Assembly: GCF_024713975.1 (NCBI RefSeq)
Contig: NC_091114.1
Location: 7,412,001-7,476,000, forward strand
DNA from: Paralichthys olivaceus
Taxonomy: Eukaryota > Chordata > Actinopteri > Pleuronectiformes > Paralichthyidae
Length of the DNA stretch: 64,000 bases
Direction of reading: 5' to 3'
Below the pieces are notes generated by a model that was given only the letters and a program-made list of their open reading frames with translations, had not been told where the DNA came from and ran no database searches. Shown piece by piece: positions 1 to 12,453 of the stretch. Both the position numbers and the translations under genes were made by a program. How positions within the stretch are numbered: position 1 is the stretch's first letter; each line of letters opens with the position of its first letter.

Positions 1-2483
1 TGAAGCTGGGATGTTTGAAAGCAGCTGCCTGTTTTGCCTGGTGCTGATTTTTCCGTTTGTCCTGTTCCTCCATTTCACAAACACTTGTCTGGGTTCAGCT
101 CATCTTGTCATTGTCTCTTGTCTTTTTGTTTCTGGAGAGTAAACACGGTCCTGTCGTAAAACCGGTCGATGCTCTCAGTGGTGCTCGTGTCCACAGCTCA
201 GGAATGTGGAAGCTGCAGGTGGTCGAACTTGTTGGGAGTCGACAGATGGCAACAGATGATGTGTCGCTCGCACACTGCAGGTGCACGCTGAACGCCTGTA
301 GGTGTGAATTAGGCTAAAACATTTTAAATGTTATCGATGAAGAGAAAAGGAAAAGCATCACTTGGTCATTTCTTTATTCTAAAAAAAAAAAAAAAAAAAC
401 ATCTGTCAAACACAAACAGTTCAGTTTCCACAATGTAAACAGCTTCTCACGTACAGTACACACAAGCAGTTTTTCAAACAAAGGAACAAAGGGAAGAAAA
501 ACAAAACGAGTCCGAGCATAGGGGAAAGGCGAGACGCTTTAAAGCCAAAGTGTAGTGATGAGCTGCTTCCGCCCCCTGAAGGCCTCTGCTGACAAACGCA
601 GGCCATGTGAGACTGTGTGGAAGCAGCAGCAGCAGCACTGAACACAGATCTGCTTGAGAAGGCAATGATAACACAGGCAACTGGAATGTGAGGGGAGATC
701 GAGCAGGGGACGAACAGGAGAAAGAACTTCAGGAGAAACAGTTTGGTTGTTTTCTAGAGTTGCCTGATAATCAGAGCGTCACGAGGCGAAAAAGCGTTTC
801 TGAGGCAGAAGCCTGCACTGTTGCACAAACGCAGCGTTTTCCAGTTTGTTGTCGAAAACGATTTTCACGTTACAGCAATGAACTCCTTCCACCTGCCCTT
901 CGACCCCTCGGGGCTTCCTCCCTCTGAGCCCAGACAGGCCGGACTTTAATAAAAGTACCAGAGAGAAAGCTGCCTTAAACAAGTGCACTCAGACGACTTC
1001 ACCGAGTCGTCAGTGCTTCTTTGAAAAAAAAAAAAAAAAAAGGAATTCACTTTTGGAATTTACCTTCACGTGCTGAACAACAAAACACTCAACTGAGTCA
1101 TCACAAGCAGCCAGTGATATTTTGGATTAAACATGAACCTACATTAGAGAAAACTTAACACTCTTCACGTCTGTGCGTCAGCTGAGGCTACGACCAGCAG
1201 GACCGGAGGGAAGCAAACACTCGTAATTCATTTTTTGAATCTGTTGAAGTATAATTTTTCAGGTTATTTTCACAAAATAAACAGAATGAATGTGTTAGTC
1301 ACAGCTTCAGGGCCCAGTCACACAGGGAAATGCAAAACAAACACCACGGGTCAAAGTTCACCGAAGTTACAAGTGAATGTTTTATTCACTCCCTCGCTCC
1401 CACAGATCACAAGTTAATGGGAGTTGGAGGTTCACTGCTGATACGATTGCATGTGTGAGACTGTGCCCTTATTTGCTGTGAGACAGATGTTAACCCTTTA
1501 GTTAGAACCAGTCTCGCTGTCAACCAGCTCTGATTAAGTAAGCCGTCTGCTGGCTTTAGCATCAATCTGACCCTGTAGACGTGTTTATCTAGTCAACCCT
1601 CCACAGGAAACTGAATCAACCTGATTTATAATATCGTCACCCTCTCGTGTCTCTGGTGGAGGAAGCCAGACGACATTTTGCAGCGTCTGCCTCTTCTCTG
1701 GAGACAAACTGAGGGACGATGTGCTTTTAAAGCAATAACAAGACTTTGGCAAAACATTTCGTTCCTCTTGTTCAGTGTACACGGAAACAAATGAATAATC
1801 CCAGGACAGTTAAAGAGTGAGAGAGTGCGCACGTTACACAGAAGCTCATGTTTTATTCTGGTGCTCGTCACAGCGACCAGTGTTAACCTCCAACACGAAA
1901 ATGATCTGTGGCAACATGGCTTGTTGAAATGTCCGACACAGTCCAGACGAAGGAGACTTCGTGCTCAGTCAATAATTATCATCATCATCATAATAATCTA
2001 AACTACGTACAGTCACTGACTGCCTATCTAGAGCTCACCTTCAAAAGTCTAGTCAAAGAAACAGGAAAACATCACTCCAGTTAATACTAGTAATACATGG
2101 CTATGAGAGGAGAGCGAGAGGTGGGGTCTCATGCTCTTCTTTTTTCTGTTTTTTTTTGTTTTGTTTTTTTCGGGTTTTCCACGATAGAGAGAGAGACAGC
2201 AGTAAACTCACAGCTCTCGTGATGAAGCTCTTTGAAAACAGACCTCCTCCCTCCTCTGAGAGGGCCAGAGCTTTAAAGCACGCAAGGAAAGAAAGGCATA
2301 ATTCTTCACACTGTCAAAATGAGTTTTAATTTAACGACCTCTCAGGAGTTCCAGGTTTGGCTCAGATGTGAGAAACTCTTCCTCTTTTTTTCTTTCCCTC
2401 CATCTATCATTTGTTTTTCCTGACGGCTGTTTGGATGACTTGATACCTGCCTAGTGGCACCTACAGTATGTACGTGTGTGTAC

Positions 2484-2495
<12 letters not shown>

Positions 2496-2537
<42 letters not shown>
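2496..2537. repeat. (GT)n microsatellite
   Basis: Uninterrupted GT dinucleotide run. It produces the Val/Cys-rich open frames read across it, which are not genes. Confidence 0.95.
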
Positions 2538-2538
<1 letters not shown>

Positions 2539-2684
2539 CAGCCACACTCCTCCGCGATCCAGATGTTCAACAGTTGCCATGGAGACGGGCAGGTGGGTTT
2601 GCTCTCTGTGGTCATGGCTTCAACAGCTTGATGATCCAGTGTCTTTGTCTTGTTTTTGATGAGGGAGATGTGTGTGTTCTTAGC

Positions 2685-2685
<1 letters not shown>

Positions 2686-2721
<36 letters not shown>

Positions 2722-2730
2722 TGTGTGTGT
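2686..2730. repeat. (GT)n microsatellite
   Basis: Second GT run in the presumed rcor2 3' flank, with one interruption. Confidence 0.93.
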
Positions 2731-2884
2731 TACACTAGAGAACAATGGTCTGGAGGTAGGTGTGTGTCAGTACAGTGAAGGGGCCTCAGATCACCAATGG
2801 AGTGGACTTGTTGCTGGGCCCCTCTTCCTGCCACGTTTTTAAGAACTGAGACGTCACCTTGGGGACCCGAGAATGTTTGATTGA

Positions 2885-2935
2885 TCGTGTGATGTGTCGT
2901 GTGATGTGTCATGTGACGTGTCATGTGACGTGTAA
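2885..2935. repeat. Short minisatellite, ~10-bp unit
   Basis: About five head-to-tail copies of a unit close to GTGTGATGT/GTGTGACGT. On the minus strand it reads as a repeated His-Asp-Thr-Ser peptide, which explains an apparent open frame there. Confidence 0.8.
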
Positions 2936-3095
2936 TGTTCCCAGAGACAAAGGCTGGGAGCATTGCAGTTACTAGATGAAGGAATTTTCTCTGAGAAAAA
3001 AAGAGAGAAATGGGTTTGTCTGCATGCTAGTGTGTGTGTGTGTGTGTGTGTGTGCGCACTTCTACTCCTACTTTCGTGTGTGCGTGTGTGTGTCA

Positions 3096-6000
3096 TCAGT
3101 GCGAGTTGGACTGCTCCACTTTGAGCCCGACCAGTGACGGAGGCATCTGCCCCGCTGCAGTACTGGAGGAGGAGGAGCTGGGTGGAGAAGCCTTGAGGCT
3201 GGAGCTCCCTGAGGAGGAGGAGGTCACTGCAGGACGGATGAGTGGAGGTGGCGGGTGGTTGTGGGGCGCTCGGTTCTGCAGTGGGCGAGTCTGGAGAGGT
3301 GGCGGCTGGCGGAGGAGGCTGGGGGGAGCCGAGGGAGGCGCGGGGCGCAGCAGTGGTGGAGGCTGGGAGAAAGATGAAGGAGTCTGGGTGGAGGAGGGGG
3401 GAGAGGAGCTGTCGGCAGCGTCTGAGGGAAAGTCTTCCATTTTGACCTGAGGACAATTAGCAAAGACAGGATGAAGTGAGATAAGAGCAGCAGTTGGAGA
3501 TCATTTCTGTGAAAACCAGAGAAAAGAACATCACGTGTGTTTTTTGAAAGGCCTCACCTCGTCATCCTCTGCACCTCCATCTGTAGCTGCCGTGATCTCC
3601 TCGCCGCTCCTCCTGGGGTCTCTCTGGTCGCGGCTGGTGGCCACCTGCTCGGCCGCCCACTCCCTCAGCACCTCGTCCAGGTTGAACCTGCGCCGGTAGC
3701 TCACGAAGAACGAACTCACCTGAACCCAATGAGAAAGATGTTGGGGGGGTTTGAGAAGAAATGCCATACAACAGAATGTGCCATGTTCAAGGACACAGAG
3801 GCCGACAATGGACAAATCAGAGGAGGGATAATTGAGATTATACTACACAGAGATGAAAAGCTGATAGGCAGCTCGCTGGGAGTGCAAAGCTAGACTGAGG
3901 TCAGAGCCAGAGATGAGAAATGATCATCAACATGTGGGAGAGGATGCTCACCTGAGCTGGCGTCTTGGTTCCTATCACCTCTGCAATGGCTGCAAAGTCT
4001 TTACCATAACGACGGATAGCTGGAAACAGAGAGAGAGGAAACCCATCAGGTCCATGTTGTCTCTATGCGTCACTCACAGGCACTTCGTTGGCCTTAAAAT
4101 GCTGCAGAAATGGCTGCTTATTGTCCGTCAGTGAAATGGTGCAGTGTGAGGAAACACACGGACGACGGATGTAGGCTTGTTGGCGCGTGTGTTTTCTGTT
4201 AACCTTCAGCTGAGGTCGGCTGACTCAGTGCACCTGCTCTTTTACAGGCCTGACCTGCTTCGCCCTCACGTCGTTACACACATTCAGATCTTTCACTTTC
4301 TCTCCTACTGTTAATGCTGCACAGCTGCAGTAGCTGTGGATCCAATGCTCAAAGGTGCATTGACAGCAGCTGCAAAGGGAAAGTGGGGAGATTTCTTTTC
4401 TAAACACTGTGGAAACCTTGACTTTTGGCTGACTGACTGATCTCTAACTCCTATGTTAACCCGGTGGTGAGTTACTGTTTACTCTTGTGAATTATTTAAA
4501 AAACTGCAAGTTTCCATTTCGAAAAGGTGCAGTCATCAGTCATTCAGAACTTATTCATTAACATCATTTTGTCATTGGATGCCATGACAACAGCCAAACA
4601 GCACCTACACTCATTAGCCATGAATCCTCCTCTTAACTCCTCTGAGTTCTCCTCACTAGATGCCCCTCTATAGATCAACTGTGTGTCTCTGAATGACAAA
4701 GCTTTTTGATATTTAAGATGTTGTCACTTCATCATTTTTCCTTATTAGATGTTCTCTGAAAGATTTGTCATAATTAGCACATTCATTCTTGAGTTTCGGC
4801 CAAAAAAATTTGTTAATCAAACCACATAGGCCCTTTTGAGACCTGGTATTGAAATAGATCCTGAGAGATATGATCACAAGTGGACAGTGTTAAGTACGTA
4901 TGTTATTCCAAATTATGTTGCTTGTACCCAGTCCCAGTTTACAGATGTGTCGGATCACTGCGCTTGCGTGTGTCTGTTGGCACAGGCGAGAGAGAGAGAG
5001 GAGAGAGAGAGAAGAGGGGTTGAAGGAATCTCGTGCTTGCATATGTAGCTTTAAGTGTTGTGGCCGTGGCAACAGACAAATTAACGTATGGACACTGAGA
5101 AGAGTAAAATTATGTTTTGATTCATAGTGACACCTTAGGGAGACGGTTCTTCATATGTGGCCCAGGATGCATTTCCATTCACACATTGCAGCTAAAACAA
5201 TGTGGCCACGTGGCCTATACCACCAATGTGGTCTGAATTATCAGATGCATTTAGACCTGAACTCGGACTTGCCACTTGTGATTGGATCACTCAGAAAAGA
5301 ACAGCTCTGAAGGGGGTCCTAGACTTTTATTTTTAACCTAAATAACACATGCAGTCTTGGCTCTTTGAGGTGACTCTACAGGAGGGCGTGGAAGATGATG
5401 CTGCAGTCTTTACTCACCCTGCACAGCCAGGAGCTGCTCCTCTGTGGTCCAACGAGAGTTCATCTTTGGGGCAGGCTGAGAAAGGGAGAGAGGAGAGAGA
5501 TTAGAGCATGACAGGGGTACAGTAGGTGGTAAGAAAGATGAGGAGAAAGAGGTGAAAATGACAGCATGAGTGCAAAGAGCAGATAAAGACTAATCTCAGT
5601 CCCACAAGGGGTGAAATTATATCTGGAGGGAATTTGGGAAGGGCAGAATGAATAAACGAGGGGGAGAGGGGCGAGCTGAGTAAAGTCATTAGATTCAGGA
5701 AACAAAAATCAAAGCAGGGATAGATGAGGGAAGAAAATGTTGAGAGGCAGGAGTGAAGAAAACGATTTACCTCAGCAGCTCTGAACACATCAACACCTTC
5801 ATTTAGACTCTGTTTCAAACTACTGTTGTTCTGTTTAATGGACTGAACCTGAAAGAGAGGAGGGAAAAAATGAGAAGACAATGTAAGATAATTGGGATAA
5901 ATCTGTAGCTTTAAGTAGACACACAAAGAAACGTCTCTTACTTTTAACATGCAGTAAGTCACCTCTGTCACTGCTCAAACAAAGCAAGTAGCTGTGATTT

Positions 6001-8540
6001 TAAAACGTCAACAGTGATGGTGCACAATATACTTTCTTTGGTCATGTCACACTTGCTCCTCATACCCTGTATGATGTGCAACCCCAACAATCCTGATCTG
6101 GTTGTCAAGCAATTTTTTTTTAATTATTGAAACTAAACAACCCCTCACTACAGAGTTCAAGACACATTACAATCCTTTCGTCATTGAAAGTACGTCCAGC
6201 ACAGTAGTCTGATTCATTAGGTCCTCACATATGAAGAATGTATCAGGATTCTCCAGTCAGACCTCTTCAGCACATCAACACAGGAGTCATCCCTTATCAA
6301 CAAAAGCTCTCAAACATTATTGTCTTTCCAAGTTAACATCTTTGTCTGTTTCTTCTACATGTATGGTGCCTCTTTTTCATCCTGAGGTGTTTGTATTCTT
6401 GTTTTTTTTTTTTTTAAGTTTTGCACCAATCGCGTGTAGGAAACGATAGCAACTGTTCATTTGTGGTGAATCCTGCGAAATATGTCCTGCTGTATTCTTA
6501 CTAGGGCTCATTCGGACAATATCTTAACATGGCAGGAAAAACTCCGGAGAATGTCCACAGCAATTCACTTGGACATTTGCGTTATCACATACAGCCCCTT
6601 CAGATAATTTCAGGGGACTATCTGGAGTTCAGTGCATGTATGAAAGCAGCCATACATACTTGTCTTTTCAGTGACACCAGCTGCGTGTCCAGCTGTCGTA
6701 CAGACAGCACCCCGGAATCGTGAGAGGCTGAAAGGGACATGATGTCTCCCTGCTCCAGGTGCATGCCTTTCGGTGGTCTGCGGCGAGCTCGGAGCGGGTG
6801 GTGGCGGTACTGGGCCCCAATATTCTCCTTCTTTATCGGCCCAGAGCGACTGGGGGTGGGCTTCTCAGAGCTAGTGCTGCTGGGGTTCTGTTTCACTGCC
6901 TTTGTGGACAGAGAAATCACAAAATAAAAACCAGCAACAAGAAGGGCAGAGTTACATTTATGCATAATAAATGAAGATGAAATTGAAGGATAAAGCCAGC
7001 ATTGATTTGGCTGTGCTGATCTCCTCAGGCAAGTCGTGACTCGTGAACAACTTAAATGTGTTTATACAAGCCTGCACACATACTCATGCAGTCAAATCGC
7101 TGTAAAATGTTCTATCTTTTACCTCTTTCTTGTTGTTAACCTCAAAGTCACTGTCACTGCCGGGGTCTCCTTCCTCCAACTCATCATTACTGCAACACAA
7201 AAGAAAATAGAGAAATTAAGCCAAATACACTCATGCTTCAGCTTTGTTCACAACTATCTCAATTAAAACTATGTTTGCTTTAAATTATTACCTGAAATGA
7301 AATCAAATTTTTTAACTGAAACCGACAAGAAATGATATCGAAGGAGCTCATCTATAGTCATGATTCTCTTGTTTCCCCAGGTTGACATGCTTATCAAGTG
7401 TCATTTAACAAGGCAGATTTGTAAATCAGGTAACTTGTGTGTGAGAGAATTTGTTTCCTTCCTCTAATATATATACATTTTTCCCTATTCATCCCTCCCT
7501 TCTACTCTCACTCCTCACCCAACACACTCAGTTTCCTCCAGGGGATCATTAAACTTTCTTCGATTGTCATACCTGTCATCTTTCTCTCTCTTGCTGACCA
7601 GCCTCCTGGCCTGTCTGTCCATCACTGATGTCCTGGTCCTGGTCTTCTTCCAGCTGTAGTAGTACTTTACCAAGCTGGAGATCAGCTTGTCTGGCAGCTA
7701 CACACAAACACAGCCGGTTGATGGAGTATTAAATATTCAAATATACTTACAATACAGTACTAAATATACTGCTGGGGTGTGTTTGTGTTTTTCTCCCAGT
7801 CTCTCACCATCTGTTGAATGCGGTGGAAGCTCTTGCCATGGAAGCTGAAGGCCTGTTCGAACAGCACTTTATCCTCCAATGTCCACTCGTCAGGAAAGGG
7901 GGTGAAGTTGGCGAGGTCGGCCAGTGAGCGCTCCACGTCGTGTTTGTGCCACAGCAACATGCCCAGGGCCTGATAGAACATGAGGGTAGAGGGAGAGCGG
8001 AGAAATTTGGGGAGAGGTTTGTTTCAGTATAGGGACAAGATACAGAGGCAACAGGAATGAAATTGAAGTTGTAAAATGTAGAGGAAACAGATGTTTTAGG
8101 GAAATTAGGAAAGATTAAATTTACCTGCTCCATGTTGTATCCATGTTTTTCTTTAGCCATCAGGATGTACTCATCCACTAGAATAAAGACAAAGATTGGT
8201 TTAAAAGGAGGTAAGAAAGAAGAATGAAGGGAAAAAAGAGAAGAAAGGCAAAAAGCACAAAGGTATGGTGGGGAGGGTTAGAAAGGAAAAACACCTGGGG
8301 ATGATTAAAAAATGGGAAGATAAGGAAAGGAGCAAAGGAGGAAATAATGAATAAAAAAAGCAAAAAAAAGGATTGAAGAAAGGGAATGAATACAAATGAG
8401 GAAGAGAAGAAAGATGGAGGTGAAGAGACCAAGCTAAAGCACATTGAGAGACAAACAGATTGAAAGTTTTAATTACTATTCTCTGGTCAAGACTAGCCAC
8501 TAAACTGAAGGTCAAGTTGAAGTAAAAGTAAGGTAAGTTT

Positions 8541-8575
<35 letters not shown>

Positions 8576-11500
8576 AGCTTACACATGGCATCAGAGAGCT
8601 GACTGTTAGGACACCACACCAACATGCTCCTCTGGTCCTTCTCATTGTAGCGGGTTGGACTGTCTAGTGATGAAAACAAAACAACACATTTTCAGACATT
8701 ACATCCACACATGGAGGATTTCTCTTACACCATTTAATATCTTTCAATCCATAGATCTTTAAGATGACTTCTTCAGCTCCATCTTCATTTGGAATAAATG
8801 GAAAAAACTGAAAAAACATTCAATGTACAATAGCTACAGAAGAAAGTATCTGAGGTCCATTTGAGTTTTTACTGCAGCGCAAACACTTTTATTTACTTAA
8901 CAAAAACTTCCCCAGAAAGAGGTGTTGCAACTAACACTAATTATTTAAAACTTTAGCTTCATCTGTTTTGTGGAAAGGAAGCACCTCACTTTAGACATTT
9001 TGCAAAAGATCTCTTTCCATCTCTCCATTTTCCTGAATTTCCACATTAACTCTGGTCATTTGACCTTCATCTGTCTCATCATCTGCATTCTCCTCCCTCC
9101 TCCATTTCAATGTCCTCTGCGCAAGGTCTCTTTAACAACCCCAATTTCCTGCTTCTCTCTATTCATCTGCCTTTTTATTTCTCCATTTGTCACCTTCCTT
9201 TCTTCAAAACCTTTCCTCTTTGCCTGCTCACCTGGTTTGAACTCTGGGATCTGAGCCTGGTAGTCTCCTCCAACTCTGATCATACTGTCTGTGGAGAGAG
9301 ACAGCATTTTAGAGAGACAGATAAAGACAGATAAGAGGATGGGGGGACAAGTATTCCAGTAGCAAGGCAGACATTTCCCTAGAAGTAGTAGAGCTGGATA
9401 GACAGGATTATAAGACGATAACAGAGGAGACAGAAGGAGTCATCTACAGGGCAACACAAGACAGCAAACACAGAGGATGATAAGCATCTTCTATTTTATT
9501 ATGTGCTAAGCCCTCTAACGGGTTTACTTTATCAAGGCTTTGCCTCGGGATAAGCAAAGTTCGTTAGAAGACTGCATATGAACTCAGAAGTAGAGTTACA
9601 CCAAGGTCACTTTTCCTCAATGACAAAATACTGCATCAGTTTGATAAAGTGTACCGTTGAACTACACTGCTTTCAAAGAGGATGGGTACAAGCTTTCTCA
9701 AAAACAAAGAGAAAATTGGTTTCAAGAGAGGCAAGTAAGAGAAATGAAGAGATAGAGAGCAGGAAGAAATGAGGAGAAAGGCAAAAAGCATAAAAGTATG
9801 TTGGGGAGAGTTGGAAAGGAAAACCAACAAGGGATGGTTAAAAAATGGGAAGATAAACATAGGAGCAAAGAGTAAATAATGTATACAAAGCAAACTTAAA
9901 GGATTGAACAAAGGGAAGGAATACAAACGAGGATGGGAACATGGTTTCTCAAAAAAAAAAAATCAAATAGATGGAACAAAGTTCCCTTTCAGCAAATTAA
10001 GTACCAGAGGTTCATGAGGAAACCATCAATGTCTGACACAAACTGGTGAATTACACCTTATTTTGCCAAAAATCCTCTTATGACTGTGAAAACCACAGGC
10101 ATGGGTTTTCCAAAACAGACCTCTGGCACTGCAAAAAAAAAACCTAGTGTTTTACACTTAAATTAATATTTTGTGGGATCAGGGTAAACAGAGTTGATCA
10201 TTGCTGCCAACTTAAGTGACTTTTTCCCTCATACATCAGCACTTTCTTGTGAGTGATTGGTCTCTACTTTTTCCCAGCAGTGATGTGCCGCACTGAATAA
10301 TTGCTGCTAACGTGTGATGCAATCAATCAATTATTTACATATTGAGGGGAATCAGGCAGATACAGACACAGCTCATGTTGTTTTTTTATGTACACACTTA
10401 TTAAATGACCTTAAAACTATGTGGCCTTTGCTGTGTAAAGTAGTGCTGCTTGATACTTGTTTCATAAAAATGCTGTATGTTAAAGTGTAAAGTAAACTTA
10501 GTAATTTCAGCACATTTTACCTCAATAATATTCATAACAATAATGATAAGATGATCATTGTGGTCACTTTAATCATGATACAATTCAACCTGTGGCATTT
10601 TCATCATAACATTTTCATCCATATGGCATCTAAATGAGAGAAATCCAAACAGTTGAAGGGAAATAAAAAGGAGAGAATGACAATGTGTCTGCAGACATTA
10701 AGTAATCAGTGCTGCTGTGAGGCTAGCAAAAAATGCTGTAGAAGAGATGGAGGGAGAGGCTGGAAGCCAAGGAATGAAGAGAAGAGCAGGGAAGCAGAGC
10801 GAGAGGAGGAAGAGGCAGATTACTGTTTCCACAGGGACAGAGGACAGGAAGGGAGGAGAAAAAGATGATAGAAACTGGAGTAGATGGTAAGAAATGAGGG
10901 GGGGAGAAGGCCGAATAGGAGATGCTGCCTGAGAAAGAAATGAAACACATTGATAAGGAAGAGGAGGAGATGATGTTAAGACTGAAGAAGAATGGTGGTG
11001 GAGGAGGAGGTGGATGAATGTAGTGGTTGCAATAATCTGGGTATTCAAGTGTTTTTAGAGCCATCCCTAACTATTCCACTTATACTGCTGTGTTTGGTCT
11101 AAAAATGTGTCCCTTGTCCGTGTGCATGGTGAGATAATGGTTACACAATGAAAGATCAACAGAGAGTCAGTGAGTGAAGGAGAGAACGGAGGAAGGAAAG
11201 ATGCATGTGGGCAGAAGATGACAAGGATGGAGGAGTGTGGGAAGGGGGTGGACGAGAGACGGAGGGTACAACAGAGGAGAGAAAGCAGTGTGCAGGGCCT
11301 GAAGAAGCACTGCAGCAATGCAACGCATGCAACTGAACAGCTGCCATCATGTAGCTGTGCAATGGAAATGTCTGCATATAAGAACATTGCTTCAGGTTAG
11401 AGTCCCATGCACAGATAGGATGTAGCTACACGATGAATCAATTCTTAACTTATGGAACTAAGATATTATATTAAATTTTAACATGTGTCTACCATGAGCA

Positions 11501-11616
11501 TGCTCTTCATCGCTGCTCTCTTCCTCAGAGTGTGGTTGGCTGTTGCCATTGGTTACAGTCTTGGCTCTGCTCCTGGACAGGACCCCGGCCCCCGAGCGCT
11601 CCATCACTGAAGGCAT
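3096..11616 (-). CDS. rcor2: REST corepressor 2 (RCOR2)
   Basis: Chromatin corepressor: RCOR proteins bridge the demethylase LSD1 (KDM1A) and HDAC1/2 on nucleosomes in the nucleus. Coding exons on the minus strand are 11616-11493, 9288-9232, 8663-8583, 8177-8125, 7969-7808, 7697-7573, 7189-7123, 6899-6660, 5848-5771, 5475-5418, 4019-3952, 3719-3558 and 3446-3096, giving 541 aa (human about 523). The start MPSVMERSG and the end [13 protein letters not shown] match RCOR2. In order: ELM2 region about residues 42-125; first SANT domain about 130-180 ([15 protein letters not shown], then KYYYSWKK); an LSD1-binding linker helix about 290-325 ([19 protein letters not shown]); second SANT about 335-395 ([22 protein letters not shown], given here in part as SANT2); and a Pro/Ser-rich tail typical of RCOR2. 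The acceptor of exon 6899-6660 was chosen by phase. Exon phases all agree. Confidence 0.95.
4829..5323. mobile_element. Degenerate MITE with long inverted ends (rcor2 intron)
   Basis: The left end (GACCTGGTATTGAAATAGAT followed by GATCACAAGTGG) and the right end (CCACTTGTGATTGGATCACTC) are imperfect inverted copies about 50 bp long, with no coding capacity between. The same GACCTGGTATT / GATCACAAGTGG vocabulary recurs in many fish genomes as a short non-autonomous DNA element. It lies in the rcor2 intron between the exons ending at 5418 and 4019. Ends are approximate and no target duplication was identified. Superfamily unassigned. Confidence 0.6.
6530..6680. repeat. Possible dispersed fish repeat (CCGGAG-type)
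   Basis: Contains CCGGAGAATGTCC and, about 80 bases on, GAGTTCAGTGCATGTATGAAAGCAGCC. A related pair of motifs occurs at 29218-29285 in a naa40 intron. I recall such CCGGAG/GAAAGCAGC stretches as dispersed in teleosts, but the similarity here is partial. It overlaps the end of an rcor2 coding exon (from 6660), so only the part below that can be repeat. Confidence 0.3.
8178..8415. repeat. Intronic duplicate A (rcor2)
   Basis: Purine-rich sequence similar throughout to 9690-9935, same orientation, about 1.5 kb apart. Shared blocks include AAGGCAAAAAGCA, AAAAAATGGGAAGATAA and AAAGGATTGAA. The two copies sit in two different rcor2 introns. Confidence 0.8.
8541..8572. repeat. (GT)n, (CA)n on the rcor2 strand, next to a splice donor
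   Basis: GT run on the plus strand. On the minus strand it reads as CA repeats that begin about ten bases after the donor of the rcor2 exon 8663-8583. Confidence 0.92.
9677..9958. repeat. Intronic duplicate B (rcor2) with direct-repeat borders
   Basis: Second copy of the purine-rich sequence at 8178-8415. It is bordered by imperfect direct repeats beginning GAGGATGGGTACAAGCTTTC (9678) and GAGGATGGGAACATGGTTTC (9931), each followed by TCAAAAA. The borders suggest an inserted unit rather than a simple tandem duplication. No coding potential. Confidence 0.7.
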
Positions 11617-11649
11617 ATCTGCACAAAAAAACACACAATACACATAATT

Positions 11650-12240
11650 AGGGATGCACCGATATGACTTCCTCTCTTTACACCACTCACAGGACTTCAT
11701 CTCAGGGTATCTACCCAATACAGAGCAATGACCCTCTACCAGTTCACTGCTTCAGAACTGCATTTGTGCTGTACTGCCACTGGGAAGTTTTGTTTTTAGA
11801 GCAGCGAAGAAGTGATTTCTGGTAGTATAGCGTTTGCCAGAGTTAGCTAAAAGCCCAGCATTTTGGTAATATTTCACGCTGGAAAGTCCCACAATACAAT
11901 ACCAGATGCAAGACTTCAGTTTCGAGCAATTTATAGAAAATAATTGTTGCGTATACCCCGATTTATTTATTTGTGTACTTCTTCAGCTAGGACTATCAAA
12001 AATAGATACTAAAAGATGTACTATGGCATTCATTCTCTCTATACATCTGTTTTTCAAAGAGTTTAACTAGATCCAAGCCAAAAAACAATTGTAACAATCA
12101 TCAGTTCCATACAGGGTCAGTAGCAAATACATTATCCAAGTTTTCCCTATAGGCTGATACAGATGGTCCAGCTATCATAATCGGTATCGAGAAGAGATAT
12201 AGGCAATTTTTCCTATTGCCTGACATTTAGACCAACTGAT
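11650..12240. mobile_element. hAT-like DNA transposon relic (rcor2 intron 1)
   Basis: The left end reads TTAGGGATGCACCGATATGA, resembling the terminal TAGGGATGCACCGATA of several vertebrate hAT elements; near the right end is GATACAGATGG...ATAATCGGTATCGAG, echoing such elements' subterminal sequence. At about 11850-11905 the plus strand can be read as a peptide with YFTLESPTIQ, like the start of a BED zinc finger in hAT transposases. The frame is not open over any useful length, so this is a decayed fragment. Boundaries approximate. Confidence 0.45.
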
Positions 12241-12427
12241 TACAAGGGGGAAACATTATTAGATCAATATAAAATTTAAATCATCATAAAAAGGACAAAA
12301 TGTTGCTGCCTTGTCCTGACATGACCCATACTGAACTGGTCCATACATATTAAGTAACACCATTACCATGTCTAAATGTGATGGGCCTATTTTTAATCTG
12401 GGATCGTTTCCAGTACCTCACCATGAA

Positions 12428-12453
12428 CATATATATATATATATATATATATA
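12428..12453. repeat. (AT)n microsatellite
   Basis: Uninterrupted AT/TA dinucleotide run in rcor2 intron 1. Confidence 0.9.

Larger units (their letters stand above)
1..3095 (-). other. Probable rcor2 3' UTR and downstream flank
   Basis: No credible coding exon is visible. The stretch lies directly after the rcor2 stop codon on the minus strand and probably holds its 3' UTR. Minus-strand AATAAA signals can be read at 1852-1857 and 373-378, so the UTR could be about 1.2 or 2.7 kb long; the sequence cannot say which is used. It contains (GT)n tracts near 2496-2537, 2686-2730 and 3032-3054, and a short minisatellite at 2885-2935 built on a degenerate ten-base unit. The open frames here are repeat translations or random. 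Confidence 0.5.

Noticed and set aside
2854-3456. 200-codon minus-strand frame overlapping the rcor2 last exon
   Set aside because: Shadow frame of the rcor2 proline-rich tail running into a repeat; the true frame ends in the conserved [11 protein letters not shown].
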